From NCBI GenBank assembly GCA_039654915.1, contig CM077593.1, positions 76,054,501-76,118,500 on the forward strand: a stretch of DNA of 64,000 nt, in the 5' to 3' direction. The notes under the pieces were generated by a model. It did no database searches, was not told the origin of the DNA, and saw only the letters and a list, made by a program, of their open reading frames with translations. Within the stretch, counting starts at the first letter, position 1, and each line of letters starts with the position of its first letter. Of the stretch, positions 50,771 to 60,594 are shown one piece after another. The DNA comes from Aquilaria yunnanensis (Eukaryota; Streptophyta; Magnoliopsida; Malvales; Thymelaeaceae). The translations under genes were made by a program, and so were the position numbers.

Positions 50771-51593
50771 AAGAAACAGAAACGAAAACAACGATTTGAC
50801 CAAGTCAAAATTTTAAAAATTTTGGGTAAAATTATTACTTAGCCCTTAATTCTTTTTATTTTATCCATTTAAGTTATTAATTTTATTTTCCTTACAGATT
50901 CATCACTGACAGCAAACTTTTTGTTTGTTTTTATTTTTCTTTGTTTCTTCTATTATTAGTTGATTTTATCTTACATTAATTTTGATCATTAAGAGAACAA
51001 CATGCGACTTTGATTTGATATGTATATTCATGTATATTTATTGGATTTTAGAATAGTTTAATTGTAATTCTTGTAATACATTAAATGTGTATCAATTTAT
51101 TAGAAATCCGTCCTAAGATGTAACATATATCCATGTCCAAATGATTCGGTTAGAATCCATGGCTTGGATATTAATTAAAATTAAATAACGAGATCCTAAG
51201 ACGGATCATATCCATGTCCAAATGATTCGGTTAGAATCCATGGCTTGGATATTAAATTCCATATCCGAATGATCCGGCAGGATCCACGGTTTGGAAGAAC
51301 AAATTATATCCTAAACTTCTAATAAAAAATAATAATCGCCGCGACATTCAACAAAACCACCACCAGTCGTAAATAAATCGTTCGCCATCGTTCGACATCG
51401 AATCAGGAAAAAAAATCCGTTCGCGAATCCTCAGCTCGATTAAAAGTCGATTCAAATTCACGGTATAATCCTTCTTTAATCCTCCAAATTTTTTTATTTT
51501 CATTTATACAAGTCACTAACCTTTTTTATTATTTCTGCAGAGTTAGCAATAATCTTTGTATGTTTATTATTATTATTGTTATTATTATTCTAT

Positions 51594-51998
51594 TCAAGTC
51601 ACTAACCATTTAATTTCTGCTATACTAACAACTAACTTCACTAACCACTAACTTTTATTATTATTGTTATCACTAACATTTAATTTCTGTTATACTAACA
51701 ATTAATTGTGCTAACCACTAACTTTTAGTATTATTGTTATCACTAACTTTTATGTTTGTTATACTAACAATTAACTGTGCTAACCACTAACTTTCATTAT
51801 TATTGTTATCACTAACCATTTAATTTTTGCTATACTAACAATTAACTGTGCTAACCACTAACTTTCATTATTATTGTTATCACTAACCATTTAATTTTTG
51901 CTATACTAACAATTAACTGTACTGACCGCTAACTTTTATTATTATTGTTGTCACTAACCATTTAATATTTGTTATACTAACAACTAACTTTACTAACT
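51594..51998. repeat. ~73-bp tandem repeat in LTR, about 6 units
   Basis: Units contain CACTAACCATTTAATTT, GCTATACTAACAATTAACTG and CTAACCACTAACTTT in the same order, with increasing divergence at the edges. Confidence 0.88.
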
Positions 51999-52129
51999 TT
52001 ATTTATTGTTATTTAATTTTTCTTTATTTTATGGTTAAACTCATTTCATTTAAAGAAATTAGCCATAAAAAAATATATATGTAAAATAAATCTGAACCAT
52101 GTTGTTAAGTCAAAAAAATTGTTTTAGTT

Positions 52130-52223
52130 CATGGTATATTGGCTGGAAACTGTCTCGTGCCCGCTTTTGAGCTGCTTCACCTGGTGAAGAGGGTCTGGCT
52201 GAGTAACAACGCCCCGTACCATG
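52130..52223. other. Hairpin-forming island in LTR
   Basis: A 94-bp GC-richer island in AT-rich flanks. Its ends CATGGTA (52130) and TACCATG (52217) pair, and inside CTTCACC (52175) pairs with GGTGAAG (52183). A folded RNA element, for example for packaging or dimerisation, is possible but not shown. Confidence 0.5.
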
Positions 52224-52705
52224 ATCAAAGATTTTTTTAAACTCTTTGATTTCTTTAAATTAGCTTCTTATTTTTTAACTAAATAAATTAAATAAATATA
52301 AAGATAAAAATCCATATTTACAATATGGATAAAATTCTTTAAAATTTCGTCAAATTCCGTGTCCAAATGACTCGGCAGAGTCTATGGTTCGGAATCAAAT
52401 CTTCCGTGTCCAAATGACTCGGCAGAGTCCATGGTTCGGAAGTATCAAATTTTATACAAATTAACTTAAAAATCCACATTTCGACTAATTCAGTTAAAAT
52501 TTCTAAATTAACTGAAAGTTATTTAAAAGCAAAGTAAAACAAAATTAAAATCAACTAAGGTGCCAATTTTGGGCGCTATAACAAAGTTGTTTTAGCGTAA
52601 CCGTACTCCCGATCCCCGAACTCTCGCAGACCAATTTTAAGGTGACCAATCGACCTAAGAAAACTGATTGGTGGCGACTCCCGAAAACCCGACGTTGCCA
52701 CAGCT

Positions 52706-52723
52706 TGGCGACTCCACTGGGGA
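52706..52723 (+). other. Primer binding site, tRNA-Arg-like
   Basis: TGGCGACTCCACTGGGGA lies 3 nt after the LTR end. It begins with TGG, complementary to a tRNA CCA end, and is the PBS type known from Ogre-like elements, which use a tRNA-Arg. Confidence 0.78.
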
Positions 52724-53467
52724 CTCTGGTTAGTGAGTCGATCCTAAAACTTGATTTATTTTGTTTTGCTTGGCTTATTTCTTATATATGAGGATTCTTG
52801 TGTTATATTTACTTATTCTAAACATGCATAATGCATTCACCAAATGAAGCTCTATACCCGAGCTTCCTCAAATCGAACACAATTCTTTCTAAGCGTAATT
52901 GGTGTTGTTGTCCTTGTGAGGCCATGGTCTCCAAGCCTTCACCGGTTTCAAAGTAGCAAAGTAATGTATTGCCTCCTGAGACGGTTAGTCTCTGCATGGG
53001 CCCACGAAAAGCTACGACTCGAATTAATCCATTCCTTACATAAACCCTAGAGGGTAAGGAATCGGGCTGTCACTATACTTTAGTGATAGGATTCGGGAAC
53101 TATCCCTGGCCTTTTTGATAAGCCACCTTATGCATATAGAATTCCCCACTTAACCATAGAACTGACCATAGAATTTCTACCATTTACCAACACTATAAGC
53201 ATGTTATTGTTATGCCATTTTTGTTACCTTATCCTTGGGTTTCTTTGTGTTTTATATTTATGGCTCAGACTTCTTTTCGTAATAGTTCATGTGTTATTAA
53301 TTGATATCTAACTCGTTGTTAACCTTGTTATTCTTTTGTTATACTTCTGTTTTGTACAATTTTTTGTCATGCATCAAAACCACGCACCAAACTGTAATAA
53401 CTTTTGATCTTTCTAAATGACAACTAAAAATCTCGAAGTTCTACGATAGTTGATAATCAAACTCACT

Positions 53468-53720
53468 TATTGCATGCATCCATTACATCAATCATGTGCA
53501 TACAAAGTCTGATAAAAACATAATCTCATTTTGTATTGCATGCATCCATTACATCAATCACGTGCATACAAAGTTTGATAAAACATAATCTCATTTTGTA
53601 TTGCACGCATCCATTACATTAAATACATGCATACAAAGTCTGATAAAAACATAATCTCATTTTGTATTACATACATCCATCACATCAATCAATTGCATAT
53701 AAAGTTTAATAAAATGAATC
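53468..53720. repeat. ~66-bp tandem repeat between PBS and gag, 4 units
   Basis: Each unit contains TTGCATGCATCCATTACATC, AATCATGTGCATACAAAG and TCTGATAAAAACATAATCTC with small changes. The function is unknown; leader repeats are common in this lineage. Confidence 0.9.
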
Positions 53721-53784
53721 TCACTTTAGAAACGGTAAAATTGGCCATCAACACCGATATCCAGCTCGGCTCCAAATAAGATTA

Positions 53785-54887
53785 ATGGCAGAACAAACCA
53801 AAGGACGTCTCATAGATATGAAGTCCAATATAGAAAGTATGGCTGAGCAAATGAAACAGTTAATGGAGTTAGCGACCCAAGTCCCCGTCAATGACCCACA
53901 AGATCTAACCTATCCTCCCCAATTCACTCAGAACAGGTCTCAGTTCAAGAGAAGCTCTTTCATGACTCAGGTCTATCTGATATCATTCATCTAAGGCACA
54001 GTCCAATTTTTGAAGAAAAGAAGCTCCTGCTTAAAGAAGAAGAGAATACTAAAAAAACTCAAGATCATAGAAAAGAGACTGCGGACCATTGAAAGAGGCA
54101 CTTTATCTCTTTTGATGAACAATCTTTGCTTGATACCAGATGTTGTGATTCCCTCATACTTTAAGATACCTGACTTTGTGAAATATGATGGAACAAGTTA
54201 TCCCATCAATTATATTACGCTGTTTCTAAGGAAAATACAACCACTCACAAGAGACGAGAAAGTGTTGATAGCACTTTTTCAAAAAAAATCTTATAAAGTC
54301 AGCACTACAATGGTATCTAAGTCAAGGTCTGAGAAACATCAAAGCCTGGAATGACCTCGTTTAAGCTCTCAATCAGTAACTGTGAGCATGTTATAGACTT
54401 ACCCCTAGATCACCAAATTCTCCAGAATATAGAGAAGAAGGAACAAGAGACCTTTAAGGAATACGCATAAAGGTGGAGACACTTAGCCGCACAAGTTTAA
54501 CCATCTATGATAGAAAGAGAATTGATCACCCTGTTTACCCAGGCATTAAATAGACCATTTCATGAAAAACTAGTTGGGAACACTTCAAGTAGCTTTTCAA
54601 ATGTGGTCTTATCTGGAGAAAAGATCGAATTTGGAATCAAAACAGAAAAGCTGGTCGATTCTTCAATTGAAGGATGTTTCAATGAAAGAACCGGAGCTAT
54701 CCAAAACATCATCTCCAAGTCCTATGATCCAATACCACTCAAGTTACAAGTGAAAGGATATCCTATTGAGACTGTAATCTTCAAGGCTCCCTCATCAGTG
54801 CCACATACCACTCATGGGAAGAAAGGCTACTCAAGTCGATTCAATTTTCACAAGTTACAAACCTGCTACCACCCATACCAACGGTAA
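53785..54887 (+). pseudogene. Degenerate gag of Tat/Ogre-like element
   Basis: Gag forms the particle that packages the element's RNA. Pieces in three frames follow in the right order. There is an N-terminal coiled coil from ATG 53785 (MESMAEQMKQLMELATQV-like), then IPDVVIPSYFKIPDFVKYDG and TSYP with the following LFLRKIQ (54130-54240). Next comes EKKEQETFKEYA-stop-RWRHLAAQV-stop-PSMIERELITLF (54430-54545), and the tail PFHEKLVGNTSSSFSNVVLS with EKIEFGIKT (54555-54650). At least two frameshifts and two TAA stops are present. The stops stand where relatives usually have CAA, fitting C to T change. No protease or zinc knuckle follows. The product cannot be made as read. Confidence 0.88.
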
Positions 54888-57609
54888 CAAAGATCAAGTA
54901 GCCTCCTCTTCCAAGTTGGAATGACCCAAACGCCAAATATAAAATGTTCAATTGGGCATTGTGTGGCACTAAAACTCAAGGTCCAATAGTTGGTCGAGTT
55001 TAAATTCCTAGGCCATGATGTGATTGGTAAATGAAAGTGAAGATTTCGAGCTGGAATTACATTGATTTTGGAAGGACTCCAAGTCAGATCTGACCTAATA
55101 GTCCGCACACACTTTTGAATGACAGGGAATCCTTTGAATAAACTTGTATCTTTGAAAGCTTGCAAAAGTAATTTAATAGTAAAAATCTCCTAGATTTAGT
55201 CCAGAATCTAGGGTGTAGTCTTTGTTAAATGGACACCTGCTATTCTTTTTCTGGTACAACAAAAAGATGTGATGCGTGCATTCTACTACTTTCCATTTTT
55301 ACACTCTTTGCCATTATACTATCCATTATTGCTATCACACTTTACTTTTTCGACAACCGGTAATTCTTTTTGTTCTCTAACAAAAAGATGTTGCGTGTGC
55401 ATTCTACCACTTTTTAATTCCATTATTACATCTACACATTCTACCAATTTTTACCAAAAATTCAATTATTACACCTACACATTCCACCACTTCTTACCAA
55501 AAATTCCATTTTTACATCCATCTCTCACTCCTTTCCATTATACTATCCATTATTGCCATCATACTTTGCTTTCTAAATGATACTACTCGTGGGTGAAAAT
55601 AAAAAGTTAAGGAAAATTTGATAGTAGTGATCTTGAAAGTGCTGCCAAATCTAGTAAGAAGGATTTCAAACGTTGCACCTCAACCCTCAAAAGGAATTCA
55701 CAGTGGTTATCAACATCCTTGCAAGAAGTCCGGTGTTAGCTTCCAAATCCAAAGAAGTTAGCTCTCATATTAAATGGCTTTAATGGTCTCTCAATTCTCA
55801 TGAATGCTCAACACAAGCAAAGGTTCTCAGTTCTCTGCAACACAAACTCCAAAAAAAAAAAAGAAAAAGTTCATCCCTTCCATCAAAAAGCCAACAAGGG
55901 AAAATTCAAAACCAAAAAAAGCGAGACTGAGAGCAAACACAAGCAAGTAAGGCCACTTGAATCATCTCATTTCAAGAAGGCTATGATCTCGGTTCTTTGT
56001 AACAAAAACTCCGAAAAGGAAAAAGTTCATCCCTTCCACCAAAAAGCCAACAAGGGAAAATTCAAAACCAAAAAGAACTGAGAACAAGCACGAGCAAGCA
56101 AGGTCACTTGAGTCATCTCACTTCAAGAGAGTTATCAAGTATGTTATCACCATAGCTCACACAAAAAAAAAACAAAAAAACAAAAAAAAAAGAGGAAAAA
56201 GGGCTCAAACTAGAAAAAAAAAAAGAAAGAAAAAAAGTGAGCTATGGATTCTAGACTGAAAACCTGCAAAGGCAGTTTAGAACACAAAAGCAACCCTCGA
56301 ACCAAGCATACATAAAGACCACGATAGTTGGGGGGCAACAGATGAGGTTTAACTTTCTGGAAAGAGTGGCAAGTTTGAGGTCATCACTATTGAGTTTTTC
56401 ATCATAATCAAATTTGCTCACGAGTAGTATTAAAAGACCCTTCTTTCAAACCACTTAAACTTAACTTTCCTCAGACTTATCATCCTCATTGTGAAACATG
56501 TTTCTACCTTATTTAATACTGCTCACGAGTAGTATTAAAAGACCATTCTTTCACACCACTTAAATTTAACTTTCCTCAGACCTAACATCCCCATTCAGTT
56601 AAAAGACTATTATTGTAAATCATGTTTCTACTTTATTGCCTTGCACAGTTTATGTCTTCGAGTTGGAAAGGGAAGAATGGCAGGATATTTTAATTAAAAA
56701 CAAAGACCGTAAATTACTTTGTCAAGCTTTGCAAATTGATGAAAGTTTTTCTTTAAGGCGAAACCATTATTCATTAATGTATGTAGACTTAAAAGTGAGG
56801 AGATAGCTTGAGTCTTTCTTTAATAAGATGTGGTTCTTGTAAGAGAAATTTACGATCAAGTGCCATCACAAAGGTCTAGAAATCCTCAACCTTCTGTTAA
56901 AGGCGAGGTGATACCTTTTATCCACATAAATACCATATTCAGGGGGGCAAAGTAGTCTCTACTAAGCGTAAGAAGAGTACTGCCAAGAAAGAAGCTCAAT
57001 AGACAATGGGGTAAGTCTTATGGATCAGAACCTGAGTCTAAGGAAGAGCAATCATTCGGACTGTAACATGAGGGTAAACAAGTGTCGACAAGGCCACAAG
57101 AAAAGGGACAATGAAACATTGAAAGTTAAGCCTTTGATAGTATGAAATCCATGACAATGGATGAGTACCCGAAAGAGATATAAATTATGAGGCGGGCCAA
57201 CTTTAAAGAAATTGAGGCCAAAATTCAAGAACAAGTCAAAGAAAGGGGATTTTGAAAAGAGTTGGGCTTTTGAGGCAGCAAACAAAAGCTGGAAAGCATA
57301 AAGAGATTCAATGATAGTCCAAGAAGGCCATCACAAAGAGGATCCAGTAAAACAAAGACATGAAGAACTAGATCCATAAAAAAAAAAACATCAATTCCAC
57401 ATGCTCTGCATTCATGCATTTCACATCATGCATGCATGGCTTTTGCATAATAGGAACCAAACGGGAATCACATTCACAGCACAGTTACAGCAATATAAGC
57501 TGAGATCTCAATGTCATCAGCTCTTACCAATCTATCACTGGATACACAGCTAATATGCGGGACCAACCTGCATCAGGAATTCAAGGATAAAGTAGACAAT
57601 ATTGTCAAA
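54888..57609. other. Region where pol should be; none recognised
   Basis: No reverse transcriptase, RNase H, integrase or protease motif could be found in either strand. The stretch includes diverged repeats of CAAAAAGATGTGATGCGTGC (55260, 55380) and an about 185-bp duplicated Lys-rich segment with GTTCATCCCTTCCA (55800-56080). It also has long A-rich runs (56160-56240), and AGTTGGGGGGCAACA (56326-56340), which resembles the purine-rich block after pol in Tat elements. So pol was probably deleted, leaving its downstream flank. Confidence 0.6.
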
Positions 57610-57952
57610 AGCTTGGCTACCGATTCAATAATCGAGGCTACACCTAGAAGGATAGGATTGACGCCAGCTAGTAGTATCCAAGATAAGAGATAGCTATAGC
57701 CAAGGATAAGGCTGATATCAAAAAAAATATAAAGCCTGGCAATCGATTTAATAATCGAGACTACACCTGGAAGGACAGGATTGACGTCAGCTAGTAGTAT
57801 CCAAGATAAGAGATAGCTGTGGTCAAAGATAAGGCAGACATCAAGAAATATTGTCGTTGAAACTTTGTCAAAAGCGGACAAAAGATTCAATAATCAAGGA
57901 CTGGATCAATGTCATGCCTGATGAGATATCAAAGATAAGAAATATCTATGAT
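57610..57952 (+). promoter_or_regulatory. Repeats with TGACG motifs, upstream of cargo ORF 1
   Basis: Two units of ~112 bp (57611-57721, 57734-57845) and one partial unit (57881-57952) share AATAATCGAG, AGGATTGACG(C/T)CAGCTAG and ATCCAAGATAAGAGATAG. The second unit holds a perfect TGACGTCA (57782-57789), the core bound by plant TGA-type bZIP factors, and GATAAG motifs recur. Location directly before an intact gene suggests an enhancer (inference). Confidence 0.5.
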
Positions 57953-58085
57953 ACTAAAATAAAGTAGGATCCACTTTTCCGGTTAAACGGCGGATACGGT
58001 ACTCCGTGACTCTCAAGTCGGTTCTCTCAGTTGCCCATAATAACTGATTCCTTCACCCCTTCTTTCTTTTACTTCCTCCTAGAAA

Positions 58086-58634
58086 ATGGATCCTACTTTT
58101 TCCGCCTTGCGAAAGTATTTCCCTTCTCTCCCAATGAACATCCTAAAAAAGATCTACCAAGTTCGCTGTGAACGATTAAGAGCTCTGATGCATAAAGGAA
58201 TCCCTGAAGATCTGCGGTGGTTAATTGAAGCTAAGGTTCGTCTGGCAGGTGAAATCCCAGAGGCATTTGTGTCTTACATGCCTGGTGTTGGCAAAAGTTC
58301 TTATGCCAGAAAAAGAAGAGCGAAAAGATTACAAGTCTGCCATAAATGTGGTAGGTGGACTTGTAAGACTAGGTGTCGTTCTTTAGGAATGATCTCCAAT
58401 AATCGAGAAGATAAAATACGGTTCATCAAGAATGGCTTGAGTAAGGACTCATTGGATGATATCCAATTGACTCTTGAGACGCATTCTTGTGGATCTGTGC
58501 AACGTGAAATTCTTGATTTATGGAGTATTTACCATAAAGAACGAGACCGTTACAGTCCCGGGAATCTGACTTTAAACGACCCTGTTTGCCGGTTTGTAAG
58601 AAAGCTGGATGGGAAGCAGATCCTCGACTCATAG
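58086..58634 (+). CDS. Virus-type cysteine-rich zinc-finger protein, cargo ORF 1
   Basis: An intact 182-residue basic protein. Residues 68-82 read GVGKSSYARKRRAKRL-like (from G67), directly followed by a Cys cluster C85-x2-C88-x4-C93-x3-C97 and then, at 112-117, RFIKNG. This order (GxSxYAxKRRA, CxxCxR, C..C, FI..G) is the signature of the cysteine-rich nucleic-acid-binding proteins of carlaviruses and relatives, which act in the nucleus and as pathogenicity or silencing-suppressor factors. The finger here has a shorter central loop than is usual for those viruses. The N-terminal ~65 residues (FSALRKYFPS..) and the C-terminal ~60 (LNDPVCRFVRKL) extend beyond the viral size of roughly 100 aa. 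The basic run is a likely nuclear signal. It is intronless and paralogous to the next gene. The start is set by the shared MxP.(F/L)SALRKYFPS. The viral link is by motif only. Confidence 0.72.
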   Translation: MDPTFSALRKYFPSLPMNILKKIYQVRCERLRALMHKGIPEDLRWLIEAKVRLAGEIPEAFVSYMPGVGKSSYARKRRAKRLQVCHKCGRWTCKTRCRSLGMISNNREDKIRFIKNGLSKDSLDDIQLTLETHSCGSVQREILDLWSIYHKERDRYSPGNLTLNDPVCRFVRKLDGKQILDS

Positions 58635-58796
58635 AAGCCGTTAATGCCGTTACTGGACGTAAAACCAGTGGAAGATGTGAGCCACAGTCACAATTACTGT
58701 ACATACAGTTTGTTATATTTGGAAAAATTTGCATTTTCTTTTGACAGATGTACATGCTCCCCTAAGTGTAATCGACACGTTATCCCTTTTCATCAC

Positions 58797-58803
58797 TATA
58801 AAT
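58797..58803 (+). promoter_or_regulatory. TATA box of cargo ORF 2
   Basis: TATAAAT lies about 100 bp before the ORF start; the following GGATACGGTACTCC block (58819-58832) is shared with the region before ORF 1 (57991-58005), so the proximal promoter was duplicated with the gene. Confidence 0.55.
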
Positions 58804-58911
58804 GCGTGTTCTTCCTTCTGGATACGGTACTCCATAACTCCCAAATTCAGTTATTTCCATTTCCTACAATCACTAATTTCTTTCTTTTTCTCTTAAATGC
58901 CTCATTCATCA

Positions 58912-59460
58912 ATGGAGCCTTCTCTTTCCGCTCTACGAAAATATTTCCCTTCTTTCCCAATAAATGTTCTTAAAAAGGTTTATCAAGCTAGATGTGAACG
59001 ATTCCGACTATTTATGCACAAAGGCATTCCTGATAATGTGCGATGGCTAATCGAAGCTAAAGTTCGTTCGGCTGGTGAAGTTCCAGATGCGTTCTTTCCC
59101 CGTATGCCCGGCTTTGGTAAAAGCATTTATGCCAAAAAGAGAAGAGCAAAGAGGCTAGGCGTCTGTCACAATTGTGGATGGTGGATTTGCGGCAATAAAT
59201 GTCGTTCTCCAGGAGTGATCACCAGAAATCGTAATGATAGAATAAAATTCATCAAGAATGGCTTGCGTAAGGAATCTCTGGAAGATATCCGAGAGGTTCT
59301 TGAAGCGCATTCTTGCGGAATAGTGCAATTTGAGGTTGTTGGATTATGGATAATTCTCCAAAAAGAACGAGAATGTTACAGTCTTGGGAATCTGACCCTA
59401 AACGACCCTGTTTGCCAGTTTGTGAAAAAGCTAGATGAGATGCAAATCACTGATTCATAG
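58912..59460 (+). CDS. Virus-type cysteine-rich zinc-finger protein, cargo ORF 2
   Basis: A paralogue of cargo ORF 1, 182 residues from the ATG at 58912, which aligns with the start of ORF 1. An in-frame ATG at 58897 would add five residues. The two proteins align without gaps and are about two-thirds identical by eye, with many changes conservative. All four finger cysteines (85, 88, 93, 97), the basic stretch (GKSIYAKKRRAKRLGVC), FIKNG and LTLNDPVC are kept, while the loop around the finger varies most (CHNCGWWICGNKC). It is about 830 bp downstream of the first copy and includes duplicated flanks (CCGTTACTGGACG.AAA.CCAGT after both stops). Both being open despite this divergence suggests selection for function. 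Same alternatives as for ORF 1. Confidence 0.72.
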   Translation: MEPSLSALRKYFPSFPINVLKKVYQARCERFRLFMHKGIPDNVRWLIEAKVRSAGEVPDAFFPRMPGFGKSIYAKKRRAKRLGVCHNCGWWICGNKCRSPGVITRNRNDRIKFIKNGLRKESLEDIREVLEAHSCGIVQFEVVGLWIILQKERECYSLGNLTLNDPVCQFVKKLDEMQITDS

Positions 59461-59880
59461 AAAGCATTGAAGCCGTTACTGGACGCAAAGCCAGTAGAAG
59501 ATGGAACAAGGTCACGATTACTGTACACGCTAGCTGTCGTTTTTGAAATTTTCCTCCCCTTTTGGTAATAATGTATTCACTCCTAACGTGAACCAAAGTC
59601 ACGATTACTGTACATGCTAGCTGTCGCTTTTGAAATTATCCTCCCAATAATGTACCCACTCCTGACATGAGATACAGTTATGATTACTGTATATAGCTGC
59701 CACTTTTTAAAATTTTCCTTCTCTTCCAACAATCACGTACCTACTCCTGACGTAAGCTACAGTAGTGACTACTGTACATGCTAGCAGCTATTTTGAAAAT
59801 TTTCCTCCTCTTTTAACGATAGTGTACCCATACCTGACCAAAGTCATACTCGTGACTACTGTGAATAGCTGGCAATAATG
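59461..59880 (+). promoter_or_regulatory. ~80-bp repeats before the LOG-like gene
   Basis: Five diverged units contain TCACGATTACTGTACA, GCTAGCTGTCG.TTTTGAAATT, CCTCC and ACC.ACTCCTGACGTGA variants. The motif CTGACGTAAGC at 59747-59757 contains the TGACG core. One further unit follows cargo ORF 1 (58687-58705). They are likely a promoter or enhancer of the LOG-like gene (inference). Confidence 0.55.
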
Positions 59881-59924
59881 TATCCATTCTTGAAAATAAA
59901 ATTATTGCCTTATCTCTTCATCTC

Positions 59925-59934
59925 TATAAATATA
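59925..59934 (+). promoter_or_regulatory. TATA box of LOG-like gene
   Basis: TATAAATATA lies 31 bp before the ATG at 59965, so transcription from it would give a leader of only a few bases. The upstream in-frame ATG at 59878 would then be outside the transcript. Confidence 0.5.
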
Positions 59935-59964
59935 TCCTCTTTTCTCACAAGGGTAAGGATAGGA

Positions 59965-60594
59965 ATGGAGAAAACCCCAACTCGTAAATCCCGAAGTATT
60001 TGTGTATTTTCTGGGGCTTTTCCTGGAAAAGATGAAGAGTATTTAAAAGCAGCCAACCATTTGGGAAGAGTATTAGCTGAGCGAAAAATACATTTAGTTT
60101 ATGGAGGAGGTAGTGTCGGATTAATGGGAGGTGTAGCATCAGCAGCATCTCTAGGAGGAAGTCAAGTTCTGGGCATTATCCCTGGACCTCTGAAATTTAT
60201 TTCTGGGGGCACGATTGGAGAAGAATTAGTGGTTAAAAATTTGCAAGAGCGTGTGTTACAAATGCTTTTAAATGCTGATGCTTTTATCGCTCTACCAGGT
60301 GGTTTTGGCACATTGGGAGAAGTCTTTCAAATTGCTTCCATGGCCCAACTTAATTTGCATAAGAAACCCATTGGACTTTTAAATGTTAACAATTTCTTTA
60401 CAGGTCTGATAGCTTTTATGGATTATGCTATGCAGAAGAATTTTATATCAAGAGTGGCACGGCGAATCATAATATCCGCAACAACTGCTGAAGAATTGCT
60501 AGATAAAATACAAGCTTTTGTTCCTGAACCAGATCCAGCAATGATTCAGATAGACTGGACACGACAGTCTTTCCCGACCAGTTCACTCCCATAA
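59965..60594 (+). CDS. LOG-type cytokinin riboside 5'-monophosphate phosphoribohydrolase
   Basis: A 209-residue intact protein of normal LOG length (about 210-220). LOG enzymes release active cytokinin base from its riboside monophosphate in the cytosol. Seen: ICVFSGAFPGK (12-22), LVYGGGSVGLMGGV (44-57), the Rossmann-like lysine-decarboxylase-fold core, Arg96, DAFIALPGGFGTLGEVF (105-121) with the family motif PGGxGTxxE, KPIGLLNVNNFF and ARRIIISATTAEELL. Departures: the usual Cys in CVFCG is Ser, and the Lys after the conserved Arg is Val (ERVLQM). The coding region has no introns, whereas plant LOG genes usually have several, so it was probably captured as cDNA. The start at 59965 is chosen from homology (MEK..RSICVF) and the TATA box; 59878 would add 29 residues. 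A non-cytokinin substrate is possible. Confidence 0.82.
   Translation: MEKTPTRKSRSICVFSGAFPGKDEEYLKAANHLGRVLAERKIHLVYGGGSVGLMGGVASAASLGGSQVLGIIPGPLKFISGGTIGEELVVKNLQERVLQMLLNADAFIALPGGFGTLGEVFQIASMAQLNLHKKPIGLLNVNNFFTGLIAFMDYAMQKNFISRVARRIIISATTAEELLDKIQAFVPEPDPAMIQIDWTRQSFPTSSLP

Larger units (their letters stand above)
49462..52702 (+). repeat. 5' LTR of Tat/Ogre-like element
   Basis: It starts TGTTGACACC and probably ends ..CGACGTTGCCACA, just before the PBS; the right edge cannot be checked because the 3' LTR is cut by the window. It contains a ~62-nt poly(A) (49490-49551), an AT-rich U3-like part, a CT-rich then GC-rich stretch (49890-50790), short direct repeats around CCATGTCCAAATGATTCGG (51130-51290; diverged at 52340-52440), and a 73-bp tandem repeat. 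Confidence 0.85.

Noticed and set aside
50119..50799. 226-codon open frame, Ser/Pro/Arg-rich, with open frames also on the opposite strand
   Set aside because: It is inside the GC-rich part of an LTR, overlapping frames are open in several registers, and no domain is visible; the openness follows from base composition.
55800..56081. 93-codon Lys-rich frame
   Set aside because: It consists of a duplicated A-rich segment after the lost pol region and lacks any domain; similar A-rich blocks are typical non-coding parts of Tat elements.
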